A stretch of 64,000 nucleotides of DNA from Flavobacterium ginsenosidimutans (GCF_003254625.1 NZ_QJRJ01000077.1:62001-126000), one strand, 5' to 3'. Positions 16,120 through 25,367 are shown, counted from the stretch's first letter. The notes: generated by a model not told the origin, from the sequence alone. A program made the numbers and translations.

Positions 16120-17199
16120 ATGAGCATAGATTATTCTGCGAATAAAACTATTTTAGTAGCTCCATTAAATTGGGGACTTGGACATGCTACTCGATGTATT
16201 CCTATTATCAAAGCGCTTCAAGAGAATAATTACATTCCGATTATTGCTTCTGATGGAGTTGCATTAGCTTTATTGCGAAAAGAATTTCCTTATATACAAA
16301 CTTTAGAATTGCCTTCTTATCATATTGAATATGCAAAGAATGGTAAAAACTTTAAATGGAAACTGATTAAAAATCTTCCTAAAATGATTACGGCCATTTT
16401 GGATGAGAAAAAAATGATCAATAATTGGATCAAAAAACATGGAATTGATGGTATCATTTCAGATAACAGATTGGGGGTTTTTAGCAAAAAAGTACCTTCT
16501 GTTTTCATGACGCATCAATTGAATGTTATGACAGGAAATACTACTTGGTTTACAAGTAAATGTCATCAGTATTTCATTAAAAAATACAATGAATGCTGGG
16601 TTCCTGATACTGCCGAAACAGTAAATCTTACAGGAGATTTAGGTCATTTAAAATCCAACGAACTAAATTTGAAATACATTGGTCCGTTGAGTCGTATGAA
16701 GAAAAAGGATACTCCAAAAATATATGATCTGATGATTATATTGTCTGGACCTGAACCTCAGCGTACTTTTTTAGATGAAAAATTACAAAAAGAAACAGCA
16801 AATTATCATGGAAAAGTTGTTTTTGTTCAAGGTGTTGTAGAAAAAACACAAACCAAAAAAGAGGTTGGAAATGTAACCTATTATAATTTCATGAACTCCA
16901 AACAGCTGGAACAGACTTTTAACGAAAGTGAATTTGTTCTTTGCCGTTCAGGTTATACTACTGTAATGGATTTGGCAAAATTGGGAAAGAAAGCTTTTTT
17001 TATTCCGACACCGGGTCAATACGAACAAGAATATTTAGCGATAAAACTTCAGGAAGAAAATCTTGTGCCTTATGCAATGCAAGACGACTTTACTATTGAA
17101 GATTTATCAAAAGTAAAATCGTTTAAAGGATTATCCCAATTTGAAAATAACATTGACTGGGATTCGTTATTTAAGGTTTTTGAAGACAAAATAGCATAA
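16120..17199 (+). CDS. MurG-like (GT28-type) glycosyltransferase family protein
   Basis: A 359-residue GT-B fold protein. The N-terminal glycine motif NWGLGHATRCIPII resembles the acceptor-side GxGGH loop of MurG-like and MGDG-synthase-like enzymes. A C-terminal donor-binding region contains FVLCRSGYTTVMDLAKLGK and IPTPGQYEQEYLA, typical of the GT28 C-terminal domain (sugar-nucleotide site). It is not MurG itself, which belongs in the dcw cluster. It stands alone. Substrate is not deducible; a lipid- or cell-envelope-linked sugar acceptor is plausible. Confidence 0.8.
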   Translation: MSIDYSANKTILVAPLNWGLGHATRCIPIIKALQENNYIPIIASDGVALALLRKEFPYIQTLELPSYHIEYAKNGKNFKWKLIKNLPKMITAILDEKKMINNWIKKHGIDGIISDNRLGVFSKKVPSVFMTHQLNVMTGNTTWFTSKCHQYFIKKYNECWVPDTAETVNLTGDLGHLKSNELNLKYIGPLSRMKKKDTPKIYDLMIILSGPEPQRTFLDEKLQKETANYHGKVVFVQGVVEKTQTKKEVGNVTYYNFMNSKQLEQTFNESEFVLCRSGYTTVMDLAKLGKKAFFIPTPGQYEQEYLAIKLQEENLVPYAMQDDFTIEDLSKVKSFKGLSQFENNIDWDSLFKVFEDKIA

Positions 17200-17241
17200 T
17201 TTCACGCTGATAAAGCGGATCAAACAATACATTTCAAAATG

Positions 17242-17279
17242 ATAAGGCTTTAACTAAACTAGTTTGGCTAAAGCCTTAT
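17242..17279 (+). terminator. Stem-loop after the glycosyltransferase gene
   Basis: ATAAGGCTTTA / TAAAGCCTTAT with an inner AAACTAGTTT palindrome. Only a weak T tract follows. Confidence 0.5.
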
Positions 17280-17294
17280 TTATACAATAAAAAA

Positions 17295-17314
17295 CCTCCA
17301 ACTAAAGCTGGAGG
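17295..17314 (-). terminator. Terminator of the porin gene
   Basis: CCTCCA / TGGAGG stem followed on the minus strand by six T residues, 43 bp past the porin stop. Confidence 0.65.
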
Positions 17315-17356
17315 CAATTCAAATTTTATATAAAAATCAGTTTAATCTGTGTCTTT

Positions 17357-18667
17357 TTAGAAGTTAAACTGTGCTTGCAATCTTAGTACATTTCCTTGTT
17401 GTCTGTTAATTGGAAGCGCACTATCTTCAAAAGTTCTGTCTGCTACTACGTATTCTGCTGTAAGTTCGAATGCTTTAATTGGCTGCCATTCGATACCAAA
17501 TTCGTAATCTCTAACAACGTAACTTCTTGCATCTTTTTCGTATTTTTTACCTCCGTCATAATATTGAAATTTGGCGAAAGGATAAATACGTTGTTTTTTA
17601 ATATCCCATTTATAATTTAATAAAACATAACCTCCGTTCAAATCAGTTTGGTCAATTGTATTCGTTAGCGTATTGTATCGAGGCCCAGTTCCGATGTTGT
17701 ATTCCGTTTGGATTCCGAATGGTCTTGGGTATAATACAAAAGTTGCTCCAACTCTCTGATCTTTTACATACTGAGGATCATTAACAATTACTCCTGAAGA
17801 AACTTCTCCAGTAAAAGCCCATTTTCCTGTATAAGCCTGAATTCCTGGTTCGATGATTTGGCTTCCAATAACAAATGGATAAGTAACTCTCGCTACAACA
17901 TTTAAATCTCTATTTCCGTCTAACTTATTCGCAATCTGGCCGTTGTAAACCCCAAAAGCGAAAACTCCAAAATCGCCAGAACCTTTGTAACCGTCTTTAA
18001 CTAACATTTCAAAACGCTGTCTAATTTCGGCTGGAGCCCAGTAAAAGAATATTCCTAAATCACGTTCATTTAAGATTGAAGAGTTGATTGCATCGGCGCG
18101 ATCTAAAGTTAAACGCTGTGAACTTGATTGCATATTTTCAAATCCGTACGGAATTTTACTTTGTCCAATACGAACGCGGTATTCTTTTTTCTTATCAAAA
18201 GAAAGATCAAAATACAAGTCACGTATCTGCACAAAATTATTAATTCCACTTGCTGGTGAGCTCGCAAAATCGGGTTGAAAATAGAAGAATACATTTGGAT
18301 GCACTTGTCCAGAAAACACTAAACGTGCACGGCGAATAAAAAGTCCGTTGTTTGCTTGTGCATCTGGAGCTGTAGAAGTTGTTCCCCAAGATCTATCACA
18401 TTGTTCACAAGAAACTTTATCATTTGTAGAAAACAAACCATTATATCTGATTTGGGCATAACCTCTAAGAGAGATTCTATCGTACCAATGTTCTTCAACT
18501 CCTCCTCCAGATTTTGTCTCTGGAAGTTTAGCTTTGTTTATAGAATCTAAAATACGCATTACTTCGTTTTTCACATCCTGTTTATTCAGTTCTTGCTTAT
18601 TTGTTTCCTGTGCATTGGCAGCACAAGCTAGCAGTAATAAAACGGCTAAAAGTTTTCTTTTTATCAT
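17357..18667 (-). CDS. OprP/OprO-type phosphate-selective porin
   Basis: A 436-residue outer-membrane porin. I chose the ATG giving MIKRKLLAVLLLLACAANAQ because it starts a clear signal peptide, and the promoter-like elements lie just upstream of it. A short coiled segment (about residues 21-45) precedes the barrel, with LRGYAQIRYNGLF, NNGLFIRRARLVFSG and RVRIGQSKIPYGFENMQSS matching the conserved start of the porin O/P family. The last residue is Phe. Gene order phoB-phoR-porin on one strand, plus a candidate Pho box 49 bp upstream, suggests phosphate or polyphosphate uptake under phosphate limitation. Confidence 0.88.
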   Translation of the reverse strand: MIKRKLLAVLLLLACAANAQETNKQELNKQDVKNEVMRILDSINKAKLPETKSGGGVEEHWYDRISLRGYAQIRYNGLFSTNDKVSCEQCDRSWGTTSTAPDAQANNGLFIRRARLVFSGQVHPNVFFYFQPDFASSPASGINNFVQIRDLYFDLSFDKKKEYRVRIGQSKIPYGFENMQSSSQRLTLDRADAINSSILNERDLGIFFYWAPAEIRQRFEMLVKDGYKGSGDFGVFAFGVYNGQIANKLDGNRDLNVVARVTYPFVIGSQIIEPGIQAYTGKWAFTGEVSSGVIVNDPQYVKDQRVGATFVLYPRPFGIQTEYNIGTGPRYNTLTNTIDQTDLNGGYVLLNYKWDIKKQRIYPFAKFQYYDGGKKYEKDARSYVVRDYEFGIEWQPIKAFELTAEYVVADRTFEDSALPINRQQGNVLRLQAQFNF

Positions 18668-18697
18668 TAGTTCTGTAATTCCCTTAATTTCAGGATG

Positions 18698-18752
18698 CAA
18701 AGATGGAGCACCTATGTTAAGAAATCATTAACCAGATGTTACTATAATAAAA
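18698..18752 (-). promoter_or_regulatory. Candidate Pho box and -7 element of the porin gene
   Basis: On the minus strand units AGTAAC, GTTAAT and CTTAAC are spaced exactly 11 bp (GTTAAT-N5-CTTAAC covers 18716-18732). A further in-phase CATAAC lies 22 bp above AGTAAC. After CTTAAC there are exactly 10 bp, then CATCTTTG (18698-18705), one mismatch from TAnnTTTG. The geometry is that of Pho boxes replacing the -33 element. Confidence 0.6.
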
Positions 18753-18830
18753 ATTTAATGTTATGACCTAAATCGAAATGTTTATTTATCGTTAAACACC
18801 TTTGTTTTAGGGCTTTCAGCAAAACTGGCG

Positions 18831-19916
18831 TTACAATTTTTTAACGTCGATTTTTGTTGCTTTATTTGCTTTTTCGAGTGTAAAAGAGAATTCAGAGCCA
18901 ATTCCGAACTCACTTTCTACATAAACTTTCTCTTTATGTGCTTCAATAATATGCTTTACAATCGCTAATCCTAAACCAGAACCTCCTTCAGAACGAGTTC
19001 CGCTTTTATCCACTCGGTAAAAACGTTCAAAAAGTCTTGGAATGTTTTGTTTTTCAACACCTTCTCCGTTATCACTAATACGTATTAAGACTTTTTTCTT
19101 GGTTAAGTTTACTACGCCAACTTCAGTCAGACCGCCTTCTTTTCCGTACTTAATAGAGTTTACAATCAGGTTTTCTAAAACTTGCTGAATTCTGTCCTGA
19201 TCTCCTCTAATTATTACAGATTGAACATTTTTACTTTCAAAAGCTAGTTTAATTTTCTTTTTATCGGCCTTCATTTCAAGCAGTTCGAATACATTCTGAA
19301 TTAATTCGACAATATCAAAATCAGTCATATTTAAATCTAAATCGCCTGATTCTAATTTGGTAATCATATCCAAATCTTCTACTATATAAATAAGGCGCTC
19401 TACTCCTTTTTCGGCACGTTTTAAATATTTTTTTCTGATATTTTTATCATCCATTGCCCCGTCAAGCAAAGTTGAGACATAGCCTTGAACAGTAAATAAA
19501 GGTGTTTTTAGTTCGTGTGAAACGTTTCCTAAAAATTCTCTTCTATATTGTTCGCGAATTTCGAGCATTTCGATTTCGAGCTTTTTATCTGTCGCAAACT
19601 TTTTCACTTCACGCGAAAGCGTTTCCATGTCTGTATTAATCGGTTGATTGATTAATGTTGTTGATTCTAACAACGAAACCTCATCGTAAATTTTCTTCAC
19701 TCTTCGGTAAATAAAACGTTCTACACGATATTGCAAAACCAGAAAAGAGAAAATATAGATTGCGATAATGAAAATTATTCCAAACGCAACTTGGTGTTTT
19801 AATTGATTTTTATAAAATAATGACATTAACATCAGTACAAATCCTGTTGTAAAGAGACTGATATACAATGCCGATTTTATAGCAAATTTGTATGTTTTTT
19901 TAAAATTAATCTTCAT
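18831..19916 (-). CDS. phoR: PhoR-like sensor histidine kinase
   Basis: A 361-residue kinase with two membrane segments (about 13-33 and 42-63), a short linker, and the HisKA H-box FLGNVSHELKTPL with phosphoacceptor His134. The HATPase domain has N-box NLIVNSIKYG, G1 DNGEGV and G2 GSGLGLAIVKHI. There is almost no periplasmic loop and no PAS domain, so sensing likely happens in the membrane or through partner proteins, as for PhoR proteins that respond to Pst/PhoU. It is downstream of the response regulator gene, separated by 236 bp that hold a strong stem-loop. Confidence 0.88.
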   Translation of the reverse strand: MKINFKKTYKFAIKSALYISLFTTGFVLMLMSLFYKNQLKHQVAFGIIFIIAIYIFSFLVLQYRVERFIYRRVKKIYDEVSLLESTTLINQPINTDMETLSREVKKFATDKKLEIEMLEIREQYRREFLGNVSHELKTPLFTVQGYVSTLLDGAMDDKNIRKKYLKRAEKGVERLIYIVEDLDMITKLESGDLDLNMTDFDIVELIQNVFELLEMKADKKKIKLAFESKNVQSVIIRGDQDRIQQVLENLIVNSIKYGKEGGLTEVGVVNLTKKKVLIRISDNGEGVEKQNIPRLFERFYRVDKSGTRSEGGSGLGLAIVKHIIEAHKEKVYVESEFGIGSEFSFTLEKANKATKIDVKKL

Positions 19917-20012
19917 TGAAAAATTGAACCATTAAGAAATTAAGAAAATTAAATTTTGTTTTTAAGCTGTTTTCTTCTGAGTAAATCAAAAAACAAAAAA
20001 GGAATAACTCAA

Positions 20013-20062
20013 AAACCATATAAGAAAATGAAGATTGTACAGCTTCAATTCTTATATGGTTT
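20013..20062. other. Long stem-loop between phoB and phoR
   Basis: A 14-bp perfect stem (AAACCATATAAGAA / TTCTTATATGGTTT) continued by TGAAG / CTTCA inside. In the phoB-to-phoR direction it is followed by a short T run, so it could be an attenuator or partial terminator. Confidence 0.6.
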
Positions 20063-20152
20063 AAATGTATTGAATATTTTTAAAAGAATTTGAAAGGGTT
20101 TAAATCTTTACCAAAATTCTAAAATCACTTAGCAAATTAGTATCTTAAAAAT

Positions 20153-20836
20153 CTAAACTTCAAATTTATAGCCTACTCCTTTTATGGTTTTAAAAAGATC
20201 TTCGCCTATTTTTTCGCGCAGTTTTCTGATGTGAACATCGATTGTTCTTCCTCCAACCACAACTTCGTTACCCCAAACTTTATCCAGGATTTCGTCTCTT
20301 TTAAAAACTTTTCCTGGTTTTGAAGCCAACAGATAAAATAATTCGAATTCTTTTCTTGGCAAAGCAATTTCTACATTGCCTTTTATGATTTTGTATTCCT
20401 CACGGTTAATCTCGATTCCACCTACATTTAGAGTATCTGTAACAACTTCTTGTTCTTTTAACCTTCTTAACAGCGCCTTTACTTTAGAGACCAATAATTT
20501 TGGTTTAATTGGCTTCGTAATATAATCATCAGCACCGGCGTCAAAACCAGCTACTTGAGAATAATCTTCACTTCTTGCTGTAAGGAATGTTATGATAACA
20601 TTATTTAATTCTGGAATTTTTCTAATATGCTCGCAAGCCTCCATTCCGTCCATTTCTGCCATCATCACGTCCATAATGATTAGTTCTGGCAGCTCTTTCT
20701 GTGCTTTTGCTATAGCATCTTTTCCGTTAGAAGCTGTAACAATCTGATAGCCTTCCTGAGCGAGGTTATAGCCAACGATTTCTAAGATATCTGGTTCGTC
20801 GTCAACTAATAAAATCTTAGTTTGTGTTTTTTTCAT
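20153..20836 (-). CDS. phoB: PhoB-like response regulator (OmpR family)
   Basis: A 227-residue regulator from MKKTQTKILLVDDEPDILE; a start three codons earlier is possible. The receiver domain has the acidic pair at 12-13, phosphoacceptor Asp56 (IIMDVMM), Thr87 and Lys108 (YITKPIKP). The C-terminal winged helix contains ALPRKEFELFYLLASKPGKV and GNEVVVGGRTIDVHIRKLREK. It is divergent from a TonB receptor gene whose upstream region carries an array of 11-bp-spaced repeats. It is paired with the PhoR-like kinase. Assignment to phosphate control rests on the porin, the sites and family resemblance. Confidence 0.87.
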   Translation of the reverse strand: MKKTQTKILLVDDEPDILEIVGYNLAQEGYQIVTASNGKDAIAKAQKELPELIIMDVMMAEMDGMEACEHIRKIPELNNVIITFLTARSEDYSQVAGFDAGADDYITKPIKPKLLVSKVKALLRRLKEQEVVTDTLNVGGIEINREEYKIIKGNVEIALPRKEFELFYLLASKPGKVFKRDEILDKVWGNEVVVGGRTIDVHIRKLREKIGEDLFKTIKGVGYKFEV

Positions 20837-20961
20837 AAATAGCAAAAATTGAGATTTTTATATCGAAACTTTTTCATTAGATATTCGATATTTCTTATTT
20901 CACAGGGTAAATATACTAATAAAAGAACCTTTAAAAAATGGTGTTAACCGTAATTTAATCT

Positions 20962-21040
20962 CGTAACAATTTGATAATCTTAACAACACAAAAACATAAC
21001 AAGTCGGTAACATGGACTTCACAGAGCGGTTCTTTCTTTG
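20962..21040 (+). promoter_or_regulatory. Candidate Pho-box array upstream of the TonB receptor
   Basis: Units on an exact 11-bp phase: CGTAAC (20962), GATAAT (20973), weak CAACAC (20984), CATAAC (20995), GGTAAC (21006), CTTCAC (21017). Exactly 10 bp after the last unit comes TTTCTTTG (21033-21040), one mismatch from TAnnTTTG. An off-array pair, GTTAAC-N5-TTTAAT, lies at 20943-20959. Confidence 0.55.
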
Positions 21041-21079
21041 CACCAAAATATTAAGACACAAACACAACACTGAAAAAAA

Positions 21080-23854
21080 ATGAAATTTAATTTAAGATTT
21101 CTCTTTATTGCATTATTTATCTGTACGATTTCGATCGCGCAAAACAAAGGTACGATTTCTGGAGTTCTGACTGATAAGGAAATGAACAACGACGCTCTGC
21201 CATTTGCTAATGTATTAGTTAAAGGTACAAATATTAGCGTAAATACCGACGTTGACGGAAAATATTCGTTAAGCGTAAATCCTGGAAATTATACTTTGAT
21301 CTTTAGTTTCCTAGGATATGAATCTGTAGAAGCTCCAGTTGTCGTAAAAGCAAACGAAACTGTAGTGGTTAATCAAGCTCTTTCTTCTGGAAGTTATACA
21401 CTGAAAGATGTCGTTGTAAAATCGGCGGCAGTAAACAAACAAAAAGAATCAGCATTATTATTGGATCAAAAAAATGCAGTTCAATTTAAAGCTGCTATTG
21501 GTGCTGAAGAAATTGCAAGAAAAGGAGTTAACGACGTTGCAAACGCTGTTGCTAAAGTAAGCGGTGTTTCTAAGCAAGATGATTCTGGAAATGTCTTCGT
21601 AAGAGGATTAGGCGACCGTTACAATGTAACTACTTTAAATGGTCTTCCGTTACCATCAAACAATCCAGCAAACAAAAATATTCTTTTAGAAATTTTCTCT
21701 ACAAACATTGTAGACAACATCGGAATTAGTAAAACTTTTGAATCTCAAAACTATGCAGATTTTGGAGGAGCTAATATCGATATTAGTGCAAAAAAATTCA
21801 GCGGAAAACCTTTTGTTACTTTTTCAATTGGTACTGGCGCAAATACAAATGTTTTAGGACAAGATCATTTCTATCTTCAAGACGGACCAAGTTATACAGG
21901 ATTTAAAAAAGTTGGAGTTCCTGATTCTCCATTGTTGCCATATAGCTATGCAACAAGCTGGGATAGACAAGATAATAAGAATGTATTAAATGCTTTCTAC
22001 ACATTATCTGGAGGAAAGAGATTTACTATAAACGACGAAAGTTCGATTGGTACTTTTGTTACAGGTTCGTTTAGCGCAAAAAACAAATATACTCAAGGTT
22101 ACAGCAGAGGAGGAATTACTTCTGACGGAGATATTTTTTCTGACTTTATCAGAACGGCTTACAAACATAGCACTACTACAACTGTTATGGGTACAGCTGA
22201 TTATAAAATCAATAACAAAAACTCGATCTTCTTTACTTCTTTATTCTTAAATTCAAGTGATCAAGATTATAGCGAGTACGAAGGAACAAATCAGAATTTT
22301 GACGGTGGTGGAGACGCTCAACAACAAATTAGCGGTTTTATCAAACGTGGAACTTTCGAAAGAACTCAATTAATTGTAAACCAATTAACAGGAAAAAACA
22401 AATTCAACGATCAGTGGAATTTGAATTGGGGAGTAGGATACAGTATGTCTAATAGTGCTGTTCCAGATCGTATGCAAAACTCTTTTGTATATGCTCCAAA
22501 TGCTATTGACTATACATTTTTCACTAATTCAAACATCAATAATCACAGATTTTTTCAAGACTTAAAAGAAAATGAAATCGCAGCAAATGTTGCTCTTTCT
22601 TATAACTTCAAAAAAGGCAGTGATGACACTTATAGAGGAAAATTAACTGTTGGTTATTCAGGAAAATTCAAAGATGTGGATTATGATATGCAGCAATATT
22701 CATTCTTCCCAGACAGAACTACAATTTCTTTCCCTAAAGAAGACATACACAATGTAGACAATTACTTAGATCCTGCACATTGGGGTTCATCTTACTCAAA
22801 TAGAATTCACCAAATGTATACTGGAAATTTAGATATTAATGCTGGATTCCTTAATGTACAATATTCTTTAACTGAAAGATTGAGTGTAATATTAGGTGCT
22901 AGACTAGAACAGTTGACTCAGAATGTTTTCTTTGTAACAACAACAGTTCCAGGTGGAGGAAATTCTAATGATTCGAAGTTTAACATTTTACCGAGTTTAA
23001 TTTCAAAGTATACGTTGAATGACAAACAAAATTTAAAATTCTCTGCAAGTAAAACTTACACACTTCCTCAGTTTAAAGAAAAAGTGCCAATTATTTACGA
23101 AGATGTTGCACAGGCATACGAAGGAAATCCGAACTTATATGCATCAACAAATTACAACTTTGATTTAGGATGGGAATTTTTCCCGAAAGCGAGTGAATTA
23201 ATTTCTGTAACTGCGTTTGGAAAAATTATTCAAAACCCAATCAACGAAATGTTCTTGAACTCTTCATCAAATGATATTTCTTATGCAAATACAGGAGACA
23301 AAGGAACAGTAGCAGGAGTTGAAGTAGAATATAGAAAAGATCTTTTTGAAATTGAAAAAAGTGACAATCTAAAAACAAAACTTTCTTTTGACGCCAACGG
23401 ATCATATTTATATACAAAACAAGATTTAAGCAACGAAAAAGTAAACAATGAAAATGATTTTGGAGCTAACTTTACTTTTACATCAAGTAAATTAACTGGA
23501 GCTTCTAATTTCCTTGCCAATGCGAACTTATCATTCTTAAACGAGTTTTCAGAAAACAAAGATATTTCAGCAACAGTATCTTACTCTTATTTTTCAGATA
23601 AATTAGCTGTAATTGGAACTTCAAGAGTTGGAAACATGGTAGATAAAGCAGTAAACAAACTAGACTTTATTGTAAACTCTAGCTTGACTAAAAACTTAAA
23701 AATTGGTCTTATTTACAACAACATTTTAAATCCAACTTTTAAACGTGTTCAAGAACAAGGAGAAGTACCAGGAAAAGAGTCTGTAGGTGATATTACTGTA
23801 ACTTCATACAAAGCAGGTTCAGATCTTAGACTTACTTTAAACTATACATTCTAA
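21080..23854 (+). CDS. TonB-dependent receptor, candidate phosphate-starvation receptor
   Basis: A 924-residue outer-membrane receptor. It has a signal peptide (residues 1-20, ending SIAQN), a CarboxypepD_reg-like domain with the usual DGKYSLSVNPGNYTLIFSFL segment (about 22-105), a plug domain (about 130-240, with VAKVSGVSKQDDSGNVFVRG) and a large barrel ending in RLTLNYTF. No SusD partner follows; instead a beta-helix lipoprotein gene lies 207 bp downstream after a terminator, with its own similar operator. Divergent from phoB. A role in uptake of a phosphorus compound is inferred from context. Confidence 0.88.
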   Translation: MKFNLRFLFIALFICTISIAQNKGTISGVLTDKEMNNDALPFANVLVKGTNISVNTDVDGKYSLSVNPGNYTLIFSFLGYESVEAPVVVKANETVVVNQALSSGSYTLKDVVVKSAAVNKQKESALLLDQKNAVQFKAAIGAEEIARKGVNDVANAVAKVSGVSKQDDSGNVFVRGLGDRYNVTTLNGLPLPSNNPANKNILLEIFSTNIVDNIGISKTFESQNYADFGGANIDISAKKFSGKPFVTFSIGTGANTNVLGQDHFYLQDGPSYTGFKKVGVPDSPLLPYSYATSWDRQDNKNVLNAFYTLSGGKRFTINDESSIGTFVTGSFSAKNKYTQGYSRGGITSDGDIFSDFIRTAYKHSTTTTVMGTADYKINNKNSIFFTSLFLNSSDQDYSEYEGTNQNFDGGGDAQQQISGFIKRGTFERTQLIVNQLTGKNKFNDQWNLNWGVGYSMSNSAVPDRMQNSFVYAPNAIDYTFFTNSNINNHRFFQDLKENEIAANVALSYNFKKGSDDTYRGKLTVGYSGKFKDVDYDMQQYSFFPDRTTISFPKEDIHNVDNYLDPAHWGSSYSNRIHQMYTGNLDINAGFLNVQYSLTERLSVILGARLEQLTQNVFFVTTTVPGGGNSNDSKFNILPSLISKYTLNDKQNLKFSASKTYTLPQFKEKVPIIYEDVAQAYEGNPNLYASTNYNFDLGWEFFPKASELISVTAFGKIIQNPINEMFLNSSSNDISYANTGDKGTVAGVEVEYRKDLFEIEKSDNLKTKLSFDANGSYLYTKQDLSNEKVNNENDFGANFTFTSSKLTGASNFLANANLSFLNEFSENKDISATVSYSYFSDKLAVIGTSRVGNMVDKAVNKLDFIVNSSLTKNLKIGLIYNNILNPTFKRVQEQGEVPGKESVGDITVTSYKAGSDLRLTLNYTF

Positions 23855-23875
23855 AAAAGATTTTTTTACAAGCAT

Positions 23876-23912
23876 AAAAAGGTGATTAGCAGTTTGCTAA
23901 TCACCTTTTTTA
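23876..23912 (+). terminator. Terminator after the TonB receptor
   Basis: AAAAAGGTGATTAGC / GCTAATCACCTTTTT perfect stem with a T run. Confidence 0.85.
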
Positions 23913-23981
23913 TTTGACGCAAGTCTAATGTAAATTTTATATTAAGACAAAACATTTTTACGCTCGTATACTTAATGCATT

Positions 23982-24027
23982 GTTAATATCGTCTTAACTC
24001 AGCAAAAACATATGTTCGTTTACTTTG
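23982..24027 (+). promoter_or_regulatory. Candidate Pho box and -7 element of the beta-helix lipoprotein gene
   Basis: GTTAAT-N5-CTTAAC (23982-23998) with 11-bp spacing, a degenerate third unit at 24004, then 10 bp and TTACTTTG (24020-24027), one mismatch from TAnnTTTG. This is the same layout as at the porin and TonB receptor genes. Confidence 0.55.
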
Positions 24028-24061
24028 CCTTGAATAAATAAAACAATAAAACACAACAAAA

Positions 24062-25189
24062 ATGAAAAAAAGTTTATTTGCAATGGCTGCAATATTAGGA
24101 CTTGCTTTAACAAGCTGTAGTTCTGATGATAATAACAACACGAACAATAGTTCTTTTGTTTTAAAAGTTGACGATTTAAAAGGAGAAATTAAAGACGGTA
24201 CAGTAACTTTAGATCCTACTCAAACTTATACTCTAACAGGAGGTCTTATTGTTAAAGGTGGAGCTACTTTAGTTATTCCTGCTGGAACTGTAATCAAAAG
24301 TTCTGCTACTGCAGAATCAACTTCTTTATATATCGCTGTAGAGAGAAATGCTAAAATCAATATCAATGGTACTGCTGCTAAACCAGTTGTTATGACATCT
24401 GGAAAAGCAAGTCCAGCTCAAAGTGACTGGGGTGGATTAATCATCGCTGGTAACGCTAAAGTTAACACTGGAGACAATGGTACTTCTGAAGTAGGTTCAT
24501 TAAGCTATGGAGGTAATGATAATGCAGATTCTTCTGGAAACATCAACTTCTTGAAAATTTCTTACACAGGTTCTAAATATACTTCTGAAAAAGAATACAA
24601 TGGAGTTTCTTTCTTCGGAGTAGGTTCTGGAACAATCGTATCTGATATCTACACTTTCGAAAGTGGTGATGACGGAATTGAGTTCTTCGGAGGAGCAGTA
24701 AACGCTACTAACTTAGTAATCGTAAACTCTTATGATGATTCTCTAGATTTCGCTGACGGATGGCAAGGTACTGCTACAAACGTTTACATTAAAGGTGTTA
24801 CTAAAGCAGGTGTTGAAGGATCTACTAACGCAAAAGATCCAAGTGGAGCTACTCCAATGACAAATGCTAAAATCAACAACATCTCTATCGTTAAAGGTGA
24901 TGTTGCTTTCTTAGCTGACGAAAAAGCAATCAACTACAAAGAAGGTGGTGGAAAACAAGCTTACACAAACTTATATGTTGCTGACGGAATGCCTGCTGCT
25001 TTAGCTAAATTATCTACAGATGCTGGTGCAACTGCAAATATCGCTGCTGGTAACTTTACTATCACAAACTATACTTTCGGAGCTTCTATAACTGATTTTA
25101 CAGGTCCTAAATTATCAGGAACAACTACTGGTGCAACTGGTGCTGGTGCTGGTGCTGATTTACCAACTTGGGCTAACTGGACTAAATAA
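24062..25189 (+). CDS. Surface lipoprotein with predicted right-handed beta-helix
   Basis: A 375-residue lipoprotein with lipobox LALTSC (acylated Cys19), followed by SSDDNNN, a typical flavobacterial lipoprotein linker that favours surface export. The body has Gly/Asn/Thr-rich repeats of short strands (LIVKGGATLVIPAGTVI, DWGGLIIAGNAKVN, GIEFFGGAVNATNLVIVNS), as in parallel beta-helix proteins. No pectate-lyase catalytic set is evident. It follows a TonB receptor, and its upstream region carries the same 11-bp repeats. It may be the receptor's surface partner in place of SusD (inference). Confidence 0.8.
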   Translation: MKKSLFAMAAILGLALTSCSSDDNNNTNNSSFVLKVDDLKGEIKDGTVTLDPTQTYTLTGGLIVKGGATLVIPAGTVIKSSATAESTSLYIAVERNAKININGTAAKPVVMTSGKASPAQSDWGGLIIAGNAKVNTGDNGTSEVGSLSYGGNDNADSSGNINFLKISYTGSKYTSEKEYNGVSFFGVGSGTIVSDIYTFESGDDGIEFFGGAVNATNLVIVNSYDDSLDFADGWQGTATNVYIKGVTKAGVEGSTNAKDPSGATPMTNAKINNISIVKGDVAFLADEKAINYKEGGGKQAYTNLYVADGMPAALAKLSTDAGATANIAAGNFTITNYTFGASITDFTGPKLSGTTTGATGAGAGADLPTWANWTK

Positions 25190-25211
25190 TTAAAGTTCTA
25201 ATACCAAATAG

Positions 25212-25245
25212 AAAAGCTGTCTGAAATATTTCAGACAGCTTTTTC
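25212..25245 (+). terminator. Terminator after the beta-helix lipoprotein
   Basis: AAAAGCTGTCTGAAA / TTTCAGACAGCTTTT perfect stem with a T run. Confidence 0.85.
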
Positions 25246-25333
25246 ATTTTAATCTATTTTAGGAAAGAAATAATATACTCTGATTATAGATGTTTAAAGA
25301 ACAACTATCTAATAACTTCGAACACATAATGTT

Positions 25334-25367
25334 AAAAACATCCTAAATATTTAGGATGTTTTTTTTT
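25334..25367 (+). terminator. Second terminator-like stem before the T9SS protein gene
   Basis: AAAAACATCCTAAAT / ATTTAGGATGTTTTT stem with a long T run. It either insulates the next gene or ends a short transcript from 25,250-25,330, where I see no gene. Confidence 0.65.
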
